64,000 nucleotides of DNA from contig WRPG01000016.1 in assembly GCA_009773355.1 (NCBI GenBank), positions 1 through 64,000 of the forward strand, given 5' to 3'. The translations under genes were made by a program, and so were the position numbers. Under the pieces are notes generated by a model that was given only the letters and a program-made list of their open reading frames with translations, had not been told where the DNA came from and made no database searches. The first letter of the stretch is position 1; each line of letters opens with the position of its first letter. This stretch comes from Limisphaerales bacterium (GTDB lineage: Bacteria; Verrucomicrobiota; Verrucomicrobiia; Limisphaerales; SXTU01). This document shows, one piece after another, positions 53,320-62,053 of this stretch.

Positions 53320-55533
53320 ATGCCGGATTCACCCGATCTCCTTGCGCTGCTGAAGCAATACTTCGGCTTCGCGTCCTTCCGCCCGCTCCAAGAGGAGATC
53401 ATCCGTGACGCGCTTGCGGGCAAGGACGTGCTCGCGCTGCTCCCGACCGGCGGCGGCAAGTCGCTGTGCTTCCAGCTTCCCGCGCTCGCCCGTGACGGCC
53501 TTACGGTCGTCGTCTCGCCGCTGATTGCCTTGATGAAGGACCAGGTGGACGCGCTCACGGCGAGCGGCGTCCCGGCGACGTTCCTGAATTCCTCGCTCAA
53601 GGCCGACGAGTCACGCGCCCGCCTGCGCGGCCTGCACAACGGCGAGTTCCGCCTGCTCTACGCCGCGCCCGAGCGGCTCATGCTCTCGGGGATGCTCGAC
53701 GACCTCCAGCGCTGGCGCGTGAACCAGTTCGCGATTGACGAGGCGCACTGCATCAGCGAGTGGGGCCACGACTTCCGTCCCGAGTATCGGCAGATCGCGC
53801 AGCTCCGCGAACGCTTCCCGCAGGTGCCCTTCATGGCGCTCACCGCCACGGCGACCGAGCGCGTGCGCGCGGACATCGCGACGCAGCTCAAGCTCCGCGA
53901 CCCCGCGCGCTACGTCGCGAGCTTCAACCGCCCCAATCTTACCTACCGAATCCACGCGAAGACCGGCGCTTACGGGCAGGTGCTCGACTTCCTCCGCGCG
54001 CACCCGCGCGACAGCGGCATCATCTACTGCCAGGCGCGCAAGACCGCCGAGTCGCTCGCCGAGAAGCTCCGCGCGGACGGCATCAAGGCCGCGCCTTACC
54101 ACGCGGAAGTGGCGAAGGAGGAGCGCTCTTCGAATCAAGAAGGCTTCCTCCGCGACGAAATCCGCGTCATCTGCGCGACCATCGCGTTCGGCATGGGCAT
54201 CAACAAGCCGAACGTCCGCTTCGTCATCCACTACGATTTGCCGAAAAACATCGAGGGCTACTACCAGGAGACGGGCCGCGCGGGCCGTGATGGTTTGCCG
54301 AGCGAGTGCATCCTGCTTTTCAGCGCTGGCGACGTGCAGAAATACCTCGGCTTCATCACCGAGAAGCCGCCGGGCGAGCAGGTCATCGCGCGTGAGCAGT
54401 TGAGCCAGATGGTCCACTACGCCGAGTGCTCCGGCTGCCGGCGCGTGGAGCTGTTGGCTTACTTTGGTGAGACGTTTGGTGTCCCGCCTTCAGGCGGCGA
54501 GGCGACCGAACCGGCTGAAGCCGGGACAACCAACTGTGGCGCGTGCGACAACTGCCTTTCCCCGCGCGCGACCTTCGACGGCACGGTCGCCGCGCAGAAG
54601 TTCATGTCGTGCGTGTTCCGCATCCGGCAGGCGGGCAGTTTCGGCGTCGGGCTGAACCACATCGTCGAGGTGCTCACCGGCGCGCAGAGCGAGCGCGTGC
54701 TCAAGTGGGGCCACCAGAAGCTCACCACCTACAACATCGGCCACGAGCACACGCGCTCCGAGTGGGCCGCCATCGGACGCGAACTCATCCGCCTCGGCTA
54801 CCTGCGTCAGACGACGGACAAGTTCCCCGTCGTCGAGCTGACCAACGAGGGCCGCGCCGTCTTGAGCGCGCGGACCAAAGTCACTTTGACCAGGCCCGTC
54901 GCCGCGCCGGAGAAGGCCGTCAGCCACGTCGGCGAGATCGCCTGCGACGAGCTGCTCTTCGAGAAGCTCCGGCGGCTGCGCAAGGAACTCGCCGACGCCC
55001 GTGCCGTGCCGAGCTACATCATCTTCTCCGACGTGGCGCTGCGGCAGATGGCGCGGCTCTACCCGCAGACCGAGGGCGAGTTCAGCCGCATCAGCGGCGT
55101 GGGCGCGAGCAAGCTGCGCGACTTCGGCGCGCAGTTCCTGGAGGAAATCGCCGCGCACCTGCGCGCGAACCCGAAGCAAATCTTCGCCGCCGACTCCTTC
55201 ACACAGAAGCCCGCCGCGCTCCCGCCGCAGCGCAGCAAGCTCACCGAAACCGTCGTCGCCACGCTGCATTACTGGCGCGGCGGCCGGACGGTCGAGGAAA
55301 TCGCCCGCCTACGCGACGTGAAGCCCACGACCATTTACGGCCACCTCGCCGATGCGGTCGAGGCAGGCGAAGCCATTGACCTGAACAGCGTGCTGACCGC
55401 CGACCAGCAGACGCGGGCGGCGAAGGCGTTTTACCAGTTCGGCTGGGGCAACCTGACCGGTGTGAAGGAGTCGCTGCCGGACATTGACTACGGCCCGCTG
55501 CGCCTCTTCCGCGCGGTGAAGCAGCGCCAGTAG
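53320..55533 (+). CDS. recQ: ATP-dependent DNA helicase RecQ
   Basis: RecQ unwinds DNA 3' to 5' in recombination and repair. The 737-residue protein has Walker A LPTGGGKS (41-48), DEAH (140-143), helicase motif VI ETGRAGRDG, a zinc-binding module (CSGCRR...CGACDNC), winged helix and HRDC domain (SYIIFSDVALRQMARLYPQTEGEFSRISGVGASKLRDFGAQFLEEI). A helix-turn-helix tail follows (GGRTVEEIARLRDVKPTTIYGHL). About 20 residues (386-405, GVPPSGGEATEPAEAGTT) are an in-frame palindrome insertion within the zinc module. The stop TAG is the start of a second palindrome. Confidence 0.96.
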   Translation: MPDSPDLLALLKQYFGFASFRPLQEEIIRDALAGKDVLALLPTGGGKSLCFQLPALARDGLTVVVSPLIALMKDQVDALTASGVPATFLNSSLKADESRARLRGLHNGEFRLLYAAPERLMLSGMLDDLQRWRVNQFAIDEAHCISEWGHDFRPEYRQIAQLRERFPQVPFMALTATATERVRADIATQLKLRDPARYVASFNRPNLTYRIHAKTGAYGQVLDFLRAHPRDSGIIYCQARKTAESLAEKLRADGIKAAPYHAEVAKEERSSNQEGFLRDEIRVICATIAFGMGINKPNVRFVIHYDLPKNIEGYYQETGRAGRDGLPSECILLFSAGDVQKYLGFITEKPPGEQVIAREQLSQMVHYAECSGCRRVELLAYFGETFGVPPSGGEATEPAEAGTTNCGACDNCLSPRATFDGTVAAQKFMSCVFRIRQAGSFGVGLNHIVEVLTGAQSERVLKWGHQKLTTYNIGHEHTRSEWAAIGRELIRLGYLRQTTDKFPVVELTNEGRAVLSARTKVTLTRPVAAPEKAVSHVGEIACDELLFEKLRRLRKELADARAVPSYIIFSDVALRQMARLYPQTEGEFSRISGVGASKLRDFGAQFLEEIAAHLRANPKQIFAADSFTQKPAALPPQRSKLTETVVATLHYWRGGRTVEEIARLRDVKPTTIYGHLADAVEAGEAIDLNSVLTADQQTRAAKAFYQFGWGNLTGVKESLPDIDYGPLRLFRAVKQRQ
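54475..54534. repeat. In-frame nested palindrome inside recQ
   Basis: GGTGTCCCGCCTTCAGGCGG is followed after 13 bases by CCGGCTGAAGCCGGGACAAC, an imperfect reverse complement. Each arm is itself a hairpin (CCGCC-TTCA-GGCGG and CCGGC-TGAA-GCCGG). It is read as FGVPPSGGEATEPAEAGTTN. Confidence 0.9.
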
Positions 55534-55601
55534 CTCGACATTCCAATGTCGAGTGACCGCGCCGTGACCGCCAAACTCGACATTGGAATGTCGAGCTACT
55601 T
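55530..55601. repeat. Nested palindromic element, CTCGACATT family, copy 2
   Basis: GTAG followed by CTCGACATTCCAATGTCGAG, then after a 23-base GC-rich spacer the reverse complement CTCGACATTGGAATGTCGAG and CTAC. The TAG of the leading GTAG is the recQ stop codon. Arms match 18636-18711, while the spacer is unrelated. Confidence 0.95.
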
Positions 55602-55647
55602 GACGCGTGCGTTGACAGCCTGCCCTTTGCCCGCCGACACTCGCGTC

Positions 55648-57036
55648 ATGTTCCGCCGCACTTTGCTTTGCTCCGCCTTGGCGCTCCTGCTCGCCGCGTT
55701 CGCCGCCTGCACACACACACCGACCGCCTCCAACTCGCCCCGCCTCGTCGGCGTGGCGCAGGTGGACCTCACGCCGGACTATCCCGTGCGATTGAACGGC
55801 TACGGCGGGCGCCGCCTGGAATCCGAGGGCATCGAGCAGCGCATCCGCGCGAAGGCGCTCGCCATCGGCGGCGATGCGGAGGGGCCGTTCATCCTCATCA
55901 CCGTGGACAACTGCGGTGTGCCGGAGTGGATTCGCACCGAAGTCATCAAGCGCCTCGCGGCGAAGCGCGTCACCAGCGAGCGCTTCGCCCTCTGCTCCAG
56001 CCACACGCACTCCGCGCCGATGCTCAACGGCGTGCTGCCGACCATCTTCGGCATTCCCATCCCGCCGGAGCACCAGCGGAACATTGACCGCTACACGCGC
56101 GAGTTCACGGACAAGCTGGAGCAGCTTTGCCTCGCCGCGCTCGCCGACCGGAGGCCCGGGCACCTCGCGTGGGCGAAGGGCCAGGTCACGTTCGCCAAGA
56201 ACCGCCGGAAGCCCACGCCCGCCGGTTTCCAAAACGCCGAGAACCCCGCCGGCCCCACCGACCACGAGCTGCCGCTGCTGCGCGTGACCGCGCCGGACGG
56301 CAAGCTCCGCGCCGTGCTCGCGAGCTACGCCTGCCATTGCACGACGAGCGGCTTCAACAAAATGCACGCGGACTGGGCAGGCTGCGCGCAGTTCGCCATC
56401 GAGAAGGCCCATCCCGGAGTCGTTGCCCTCACGGCCATCGGTTGCGGCGCGGACCAGAACCCTTACCCGCGTGGCAGCTACGAGCTGGCGGAGAAGCATG
56501 GGCAGGAACTGGCCACCGAAGTTTCTCGGCTGCTGAAGGATGGCAGGTTCATCCCGCTCGACGGCCCGCTCACCGGCGTGACCAAGCGCATTGAGCTGCC
56601 TTACGACAAGCTGCCGACGCGCACCGAATGGGAGGCGGATGCGAAGAAAACCGGTGCGATTGGCCTGCGCGCGCAGTTCGCCCTCGCGAAGCTGGACAAA
56701 GGCGAAAAGATTCCCGACCGCCTGCCGTATCTCGTGCAGGTCTGGAGCTTCGGGCGCGACCTCGCGATGGTCTTCCTGCCCGGCGAAGTGGTGGTGGACT
56801 ACGGCCTGCGCATCAAGCGCGAGTTCGACGGCGCGCGCGTCTGGGTGAACGGCTACTCGAATGACGTGCCCTGCTACATCCCCTCGCGCCGCGTGTGGGA
56901 CGAGGGCGGCTACGAGGCGGGCGGCGCGATGGTCTATTACAACCGCCCGAACCGCTTCGACGGCACGCAGGAGACACGCATCTTCGACGCGGTGCAGGCG
57001 CTGATGCCGAAGGCGTTTGCGGTTCCAGCCAAGTAA
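55648..57036 (+). CDS. Neutral ceramidase-like lipoprotein
   Basis: The 462-residue product starts MFRRTLLCSALALLLAAFAAC with a lipobox (Cys21). VGVAQVDLTPDYPVRLNGYGGRR, CSSHTHSAPMLNG and YACHCTTSGFNKMHADWAG match the neutral/alkaline non-lysosomal ceramidase family common in PVC genomes, with zinc-binding histidines in SHTHSAP. The natural substrate in bacteria is usually unknown. It lies 34 bases before the esterase gene. Confidence 0.88.
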   Translation: MFRRTLLCSALALLLAAFAACTHTPTASNSPRLVGVAQVDLTPDYPVRLNGYGGRRLESEGIEQRIRAKALAIGGDAEGPFILITVDNCGVPEWIRTEVIKRLAAKRVTSERFALCSSHTHSAPMLNGVLPTIFGIPIPPEHQRNIDRYTREFTDKLEQLCLAALADRRPGHLAWAKGQVTFAKNRRKPTPAGFQNAENPAGPTDHELPLLRVTAPDGKLRAVLASYACHCTTSGFNKMHADWAGCAQFAIEKAHPGVVALTAIGCGADQNPYPRGSYELAEKHGQELATEVSRLLKDGRFIPLDGPLTGVTKRIELPYDKLPTRTEWEADAKKTGAIGLRAQFALAKLDKGEKIPDRLPYLVQVWSFGRDLAMVFLPGEVVVDYGLRIKREFDGARVWVNGYSNDVPCYIPSRRVWDEGGYEAGGAMVYYNRPNRFDGTQETRIFDAVQALMPKAFAVPAK

Positions 57037-57070
57037 CCTTCGTCCACGTTCAACGTCCGCTTCACACACC

Positions 57071-57946
57071 ATGACCTCCTCCGTTCGCCCGTTCGCCGTC
57101 CTCTTCCTCAGCCTGTCACTCGCCGCCCACGCCGCCGAACTGGCCGTGCCGGACAACGTCACCTTCGAACGCGACATCACCTACGCCGAAGCAGGTGGCG
57201 CGCGGGTGCAGCTCAATCTGGCGCGACCGAAGAACGCACACGGGCCGCTGCCCGCCGTGCTGTGCATCCACGGCGGTGGTTTCCGCGCCGGCAGCCGCGA
57301 GGGCTACAACAAGCTCTGCCTCACGCTCGCGCAGCGCGGTTTCGTGGCGGCGACCATCAGCTACCGGCTCGCGCCGACGCACCAGTTCCCCGCCGCCGTT
57401 CACGACACGAAAGCCGCCGTGCGCTGGCTGCGCGCAAACGCGGCGAAGTATGGCATCAACCCCGACCGCATCGGTGTGACCGGCGGCTCGGCGGGCGGGC
57501 ATCTCGCGCAGTTCCTCGGCGTGACGGCGGGTGTGAAGGACTTCGAGGGCGCGAACAACCCCGGCTTCTCCAGCGCCGTGACGTGCGTGGTGAACGTCTA
57601 TGGCCCGAGCGACTTCACGAAGTCCTATGGCAAGAGCGTGGACGCCCACGTCGTGCTGCCCATGTGGCTCGGCGGCGACGTGAACACCGCGCGCGCGAAA
57701 CATATCCAGTCCAGCCCGCTGAACTGGGTCACGCCCAACGCTGCGCCCACGCTCATCCTCCACGGCACCGAGGACAAATACGTGGCCCACGAGCAGGCCA
57801 TCTGGATGCGCGACCGGCTCACGGCCTGCGGCGTGCCGGTGGAATTGCTCACGCTGGAAGGCGCGGGCCACGGCTTCAAGGGCGCGGACGCGGAGAAGGC
57901 CGAGGCGGCGCTCATCACCTACTTCGAGAAGCGATTGAAGAAGTGA
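57071..57946 (+). CDS. Secreted alpha/beta hydrolase (esterase type)
   Basis: The 291-residue product has a signal peptide (VRPFAVLFLSLSLAAHAAE). The oxyanion motif HGGGF precedes the nucleophile motif GGSAGGH. Asp in ILHGTEDKYVAHEQ and His in EGAGHGFKG complete the triad. This is the BD-FAE/acetylxylan-esterase-like group that acts on polysaccharide esters. It is likely cotranscribed with the preceding lipoprotein. Confidence 0.9.
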   Translation: MTSSVRPFAVLFLSLSLAAHAAELAVPDNVTFERDITYAEAGGARVQLNLARPKNAHGPLPAVLCIHGGGFRAGSREGYNKLCLTLAQRGFVAATISYRLAPTHQFPAAVHDTKAAVRWLRANAAKYGINPDRIGVTGGSAGGHLAQFLGVTAGVKDFEGANNPGFSSAVTCVVNVYGPSDFTKSYGKSVDAHVVLPMWLGGDVNTARAKHIQSSPLNWVTPNAAPTLILHGTEDKYVAHEQAIWMRDRLTACGVPVELLTLEGAGHGFKGADAEKAEAALITYFEKRLKK

Positions 57947-57952
57947 CCTGCG

Positions 57953-58015
57953 GCGCTGTGGCGGCGGCCGGTGACCGCCGTTCACGCAACCGGCGCTCGC
58001 AGAGCGCCGCTACAA
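57953..58015. repeat. GC-rich palindromic element, TGTAGCGGCG family, copy 2
   Basis: It contains TGTGGCGGCGGCCGGTGACC and ends AGAGCGCCGCTACA, the complement of TGTAGCGGCGCTCT. An inner hairpin GGCGCTCGCAGAGCGCC is present. It begins six bases after the esterase stop. Confidence 0.75.
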
Positions 58016-58121
58016 TGGCATCGGCGTTCTCAGCGGTGGATTTGCGCATTGACGGTCCCCCGCCCGTCTCTAACATCCGCCGCCTGTTGGTATCTGACCT
58101 CATCCCGGACACGAACCTTAA

Positions 58122-59183
<1,062 letters not shown>

Positions 59184-59317
59184 GCCTCGGCGCAAGGCAG
59201 TTCCAGCGAACGGCGTTCCGGCAACGGGACGCCGTTTGGCTTTGCCGGAGAGCTTCCCGCCTGGCCCATCCTGCTTTTGGGCTTTGCACTTTGCCGGCCA
59301 GACTTCTTCAATCAGCC

Positions 59318-60322
59318 ATGTCCGCGCCGTCCATCCTCACCACCGTCGTCGGCAGCTATCCCGTGCCCGCGTGGCTGGCCGCCTTTCCCACCGCCACCGC
59401 GCTGCGCGACGCCATCCTCGTCGTGCTCAAGACGCAGGAACTGACCGGCCTTGATGTCATCGCGGACGGCGAGCTGTCGCGCTTCGACGTGAACCATCCC
59501 GAGACCAACGGGATGATTGACTACTTCATCCGTCCGATGAGCGGCATCCACACGGCTCTCTCGCGTGAGGAACTGGCGAAGTTCCGCGCGGCGCAAGGGA
59601 TGAAGTTCCGCACGCAGCCGGCGGGCGTGGTGCGCGGTGAGATTGGCGAAGGCAACTTGAACCTCCCCGCTGCGTGGCAGTCCGTGAAGGGCCTCACGAC
59701 GCGCCCGCTCAAGTTCACGCTCACCTCGCCCTACATGCTCGCGAAGACGCTCGTGAACGAGTTCTACCCCGACACGCGCGAACTCACGATGGCGCTCGCC
59801 GAGGCGTTGCGCCGGCAGGTCGCGGACATTGACGCCGCCGTCGTGCAAGTGGACGAGGCGAATCTCCCCGGCCATCCCGAGGACGCCGGCTGGGCGCACG
59901 AACCGATCAATCACGTCCTCAAGGGCGTGCGCGGCCAGAAGGGCCTGCACCTCTGCTTCGGCAACTACGGCGGGCAAAGCATCCAGAAGGGTTACTGGAG
60001 CAATCTTCTGCCCTTCCTCAACCGCCTCGACGTGGACCATCTCGTCCTCGAATTCGCCCGGCGCGGTTATGACGAACTCGACGCCTTCCGCGACCTCCGC
60101 CCCGGCATCGCCCTCGGCCTGGGCGTCATTGACATCAAGGACAACGAAGTCGAATCGCCCGACCTCATCGCCACGCGCATCGCCCATGCGGTGAAAGTGC
60201 TCGGGGCCGAGCGCATCAAGTGGGTTCACCCCGACTGCGGCTTCTGGATGCTGTCGAGGAGCGTGGCGGACCGGAAGATGGCGGTGCTGGTGGCGGGGCG
60301 GGACAGGTTTCTTGGGAAGTGA
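59318..60322 (+). CDS. MetE-like methyltransferase (cobalamin-independent methionine synthase C-terminal type)
   Basis: The 334-residue protein starts MSAPSILTTVVGSYPVPAWL, the usual start of the short MetE-like family. It contains VDEANLPGHPEDAGW, LHLCFGNYGG (His/Cys zinc ligands) and VHPDCGFWML (second Cys ligand). Full-length MetE has a second N-terminal barrel that is absent here, so the methyl donor may differ from methyltetrahydrofolate-triglutamate. The 5' region lies close behind gap. Confidence 0.88.
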   Translation: MSAPSILTTVVGSYPVPAWLAAFPTATALRDAILVVLKTQELTGLDVIADGELSRFDVNHPETNGMIDYFIRPMSGIHTALSREELAKFRAAQGMKFRTQPAGVVRGEIGEGNLNLPAAWQSVKGLTTRPLKFTLTSPYMLAKTLVNEFYPDTRELTMALAEALRRQVADIDAAVVQVDEANLPGHPEDAGWAHEPINHVLKGVRGQKGLHLCFGNYGGQSIQKGYWSNLLPFLNRLDVDHLVLEFARRGYDELDAFRDLRPGIALGLGVIDIKDNEVESPDLIATRIAHAVKVLGAERIKWVHPDCGFWMLSRSVADRKMAVLVAGRDRFLGK

Positions 60323-60325
60323 AGT

Positions 60326-60416
60326 CGTAAAACGTAAAACGTAATGCGTAAGCAAGTTCGAGCGCACCCGGCCTGACCATCCCCCCCCTTACGTTTTACG
60401 CATTACGTTTTACGTC
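60326..60416. repeat. Palindromic heptad element after the MetE-like gene
   Basis: The left arm is CGTAAAACGTAAAACGTAAT followed by GCGTAAG. The right arm reads CTTACGTTTTACGCATTACG then TTTTACG, its near reverse complement. It begins three bases after the MetE-like stop and ends three bases before the next start. The spacer includes a run of eight or more C. Confidence 0.93.
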
Positions 60417-60419
60417 CCA

Positions 60420-60782
60420 ATGAAACTCCGCCTCTACGCCTACGCCGGCTGCGACACCTGCCGTCGCGCGAAGAAGTTCCTCGAAGCGCGCGGCCTCGCC
60501 TTCGACGTCATCCCCATCCGCGAGCAACCGCCCACGCTGGCCGAGCTGAAGCGGATGCTGGCGCTTTACGGGGGCGACCTCCGCCGCCTCTTCAACACCT
60601 CCGGCGGCGACTACAAGGCGATGAAGCTCGCCGAGCGGCTGCCCAAGCTCACCGTGGAGGAAGCCCTCGCCCTGCTCGCCGCGAACGGCAACCTCGTAAA
60701 GCGTCCCTTCCTCCTCACGGACAAGAGCGGCCTCGTCGGCTTCAAGGAGGCGGAGTGGGAGAAGCTGCTCGGCGCGAAGTGA
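60420..60782 (+). CDS. ArsC/Spx-family thioredoxin-fold protein
   Basis: This 120-residue protein has the CxxC pair CDTC (Cys11, Cys14) in LYAYAGCDTCRRAKKFLEARG. The ArsC-family pattern FNTSGGDYKAMKLAERL and the end LVKRPFLLTDKSGLVGFKEAEWEKLL follow. This matches the arsenate reductase/Spx-like family. Whether it is a reductase or a regulator cannot be decided. No arsenic resistance genes are nearby. Confidence 0.88.
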   Translation: MKLRLYAYAGCDTCRRAKKFLEARGLAFDVIPIREQPPTLAELKRMLALYGGDLRRLFNTSGGDYKAMKLAERLPKLTVEEALALLAANGNLVKRPFLLTDKSGLVGFKEAEWEKLLGAK

Positions 60783-60826
60783 TGACTCGCCAAGTCCGAC
60801 TCGTCCGTCGCATCTTCCGCCCGACG

Positions 60827-61945
60827 ATGATGAACCTTCGCACCACGCTTTGCCTGCTGGCCTTGGCAGCAGCCGCCGTCGCCGTCGCACAGCCGATTGA
60901 TCCGGCGAAGCTCAACACGATGATTGAGGCGCTCACCCGTCTCGGGCCGGAGGCGGTCAACGCCAACCCCAAGCTCAAAGAAGCCCTCGGCAAAGTCCTC
61001 GCCGCCACGCGCGGCACGCCACAGTTCGTGCAGCTCGTCGAGCAGTTCAAGCTCGCCGATCAGAACGCCGGCCTGCTTGAAGTCTCCGCCAAGCATCCCG
61101 CCGACGAGGCCGGCGTCACCGCGCTCCGTCTTGTTCTCGCGAGCAACGGCACCGCCGCACTCTCTGCCGCACTCACGGGCAAGGACGTGTCCGCCGCCAC
61201 GAAGCTTGTCGAGGCACTCGGCAACACCGGCGCGAAGCAGCTCCCCGCGCTCCTGCTTCCGCTCGTGTCCGACACCACGCGTGACGCGGCCCTCCGTAAG
61301 CAGTCCGTCCGCGCGCTCGCCCGCACACAGGACGGCGCGGCGGCACTGCTCAAGCTCGCGCGCGAGGACAAGCTGCCCGCCGACCTCCGGTTCACCGCCA
61401 CCGCCGAGTTGAACGCCGTGCGCTGGCCCGAGCTGAAGGCCGAGGCCGCGAAGCTGCTGCCGTTGCCGCCGGGCCAGGGCGATAAGGCGCTGCCGCCCGT
61501 CGCCGAGCTGCTCGCGATGAAGGGCGACGCCAAACGCGGCGCGGAAGTTTTCTCCCGCGAGACCGTCGGCTGCGCGAAGTGCCACATCGTGAACGGGCAG
61601 GGCGTGGACTTCGGCCCCGCGCTCTCCGAGATCGGCAGCAAGCTGCCCAAGGACGCGCTGCTCGAATCCATCCTCGACCCCAGCGCCGGTATTTCCTTCG
61701 GCTTCGAGGCGTGGTCCGTGGAGACCAAAGTCGGCGAGGAGTTCTTCGGCCTCATCGTGAGCGAGACGGGCGAGGACGTGTCCGTGAAGACCGTCGGCGG
61801 TGCGGTGACGAAGGTGAAGAAGGCTGAACTCGCCCGCCGCCAGCAGAGCAAGCTCTCCATCATGCCCGCCGGCCTCCAGCAGACCATCACCGTTCAAGAG
61901 CTGGCCGACCTGCTGGAATATCTCGCGACGCTGAAGAAGAAGTAG
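60827..61945 (+). CDS. Exported heme protein with TIGR02603-type C-terminal domain
   Basis: From ATG at 60827 the product has 372 residues, with a signal peptide (MMNLRTTLCLLALAAAAVAV). A HEAT-like helical middle (about 25-230) is followed by a C-terminal planctomycete/verrucomicrobial heme domain with CAKCH (Cys249, Cys252, His253) and LLESILDPSAGISFGFEAWSVETK. In-frame ATG at 60782 overlaps the previous stop, but it would put the signal peptide too far inside. The C-terminal domain is the one missing from the protein at 21942. Confidence 0.9.
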   Translation: MMNLRTTLCLLALAAAAVAVAQPIDPAKLNTMIEALTRLGPEAVNANPKLKEALGKVLAATRGTPQFVQLVEQFKLADQNAGLLEVSAKHPADEAGVTALRLVLASNGTAALSAALTGKDVSAATKLVEALGNTGAKQLPALLLPLVSDTTRDAALRKQSVRALARTQDGAAALLKLAREDKLPADLRFTATAELNAVRWPELKAEAAKLLPLPPGQGDKALPPVAELLAMKGDAKRGAEVFSRETVGCAKCHIVNGQGVDFGPALSEIGSKLPKDALLESILDPSAGISFGFEAWSVETKVGEEFFGLIVSETGEDVSVKTVGGAVTKVKKAELARRQQSKLSIMPAGLQQTITVQELADLLEYLATLKKK

Positions 61946-62045
61946 TAGCGATCCGTGCCGGCGGTTGGCAACCGCCGTCCGGGGGTTCCAGCAGGACGGG
62001 CGCGTCAATGTCTGCGCGTCATTGCAGACGGCGATGGCAAATCGT
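61946..62045. repeat. Palindromic element between convergent genes
   Basis: A hairpin CGGCGGTT-GGC-AACCGCCG (61959-61977) is followed by GTCAATGTCTGCGCGTCATTGCAGAC, a looser palindrome. It fills the gap between the heme-protein stop and the TRAP permease stop and may terminate both. Confidence 0.6.
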
Positions 62046-62053
62046 CGGCCCGG

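Noticed and set aside
60379-60389. C-run in the 60326-60416 element as a slippage switch
   Set aside because: It is in the spacer of a repeat and outside any gene, so no phase-variable frame is affected.
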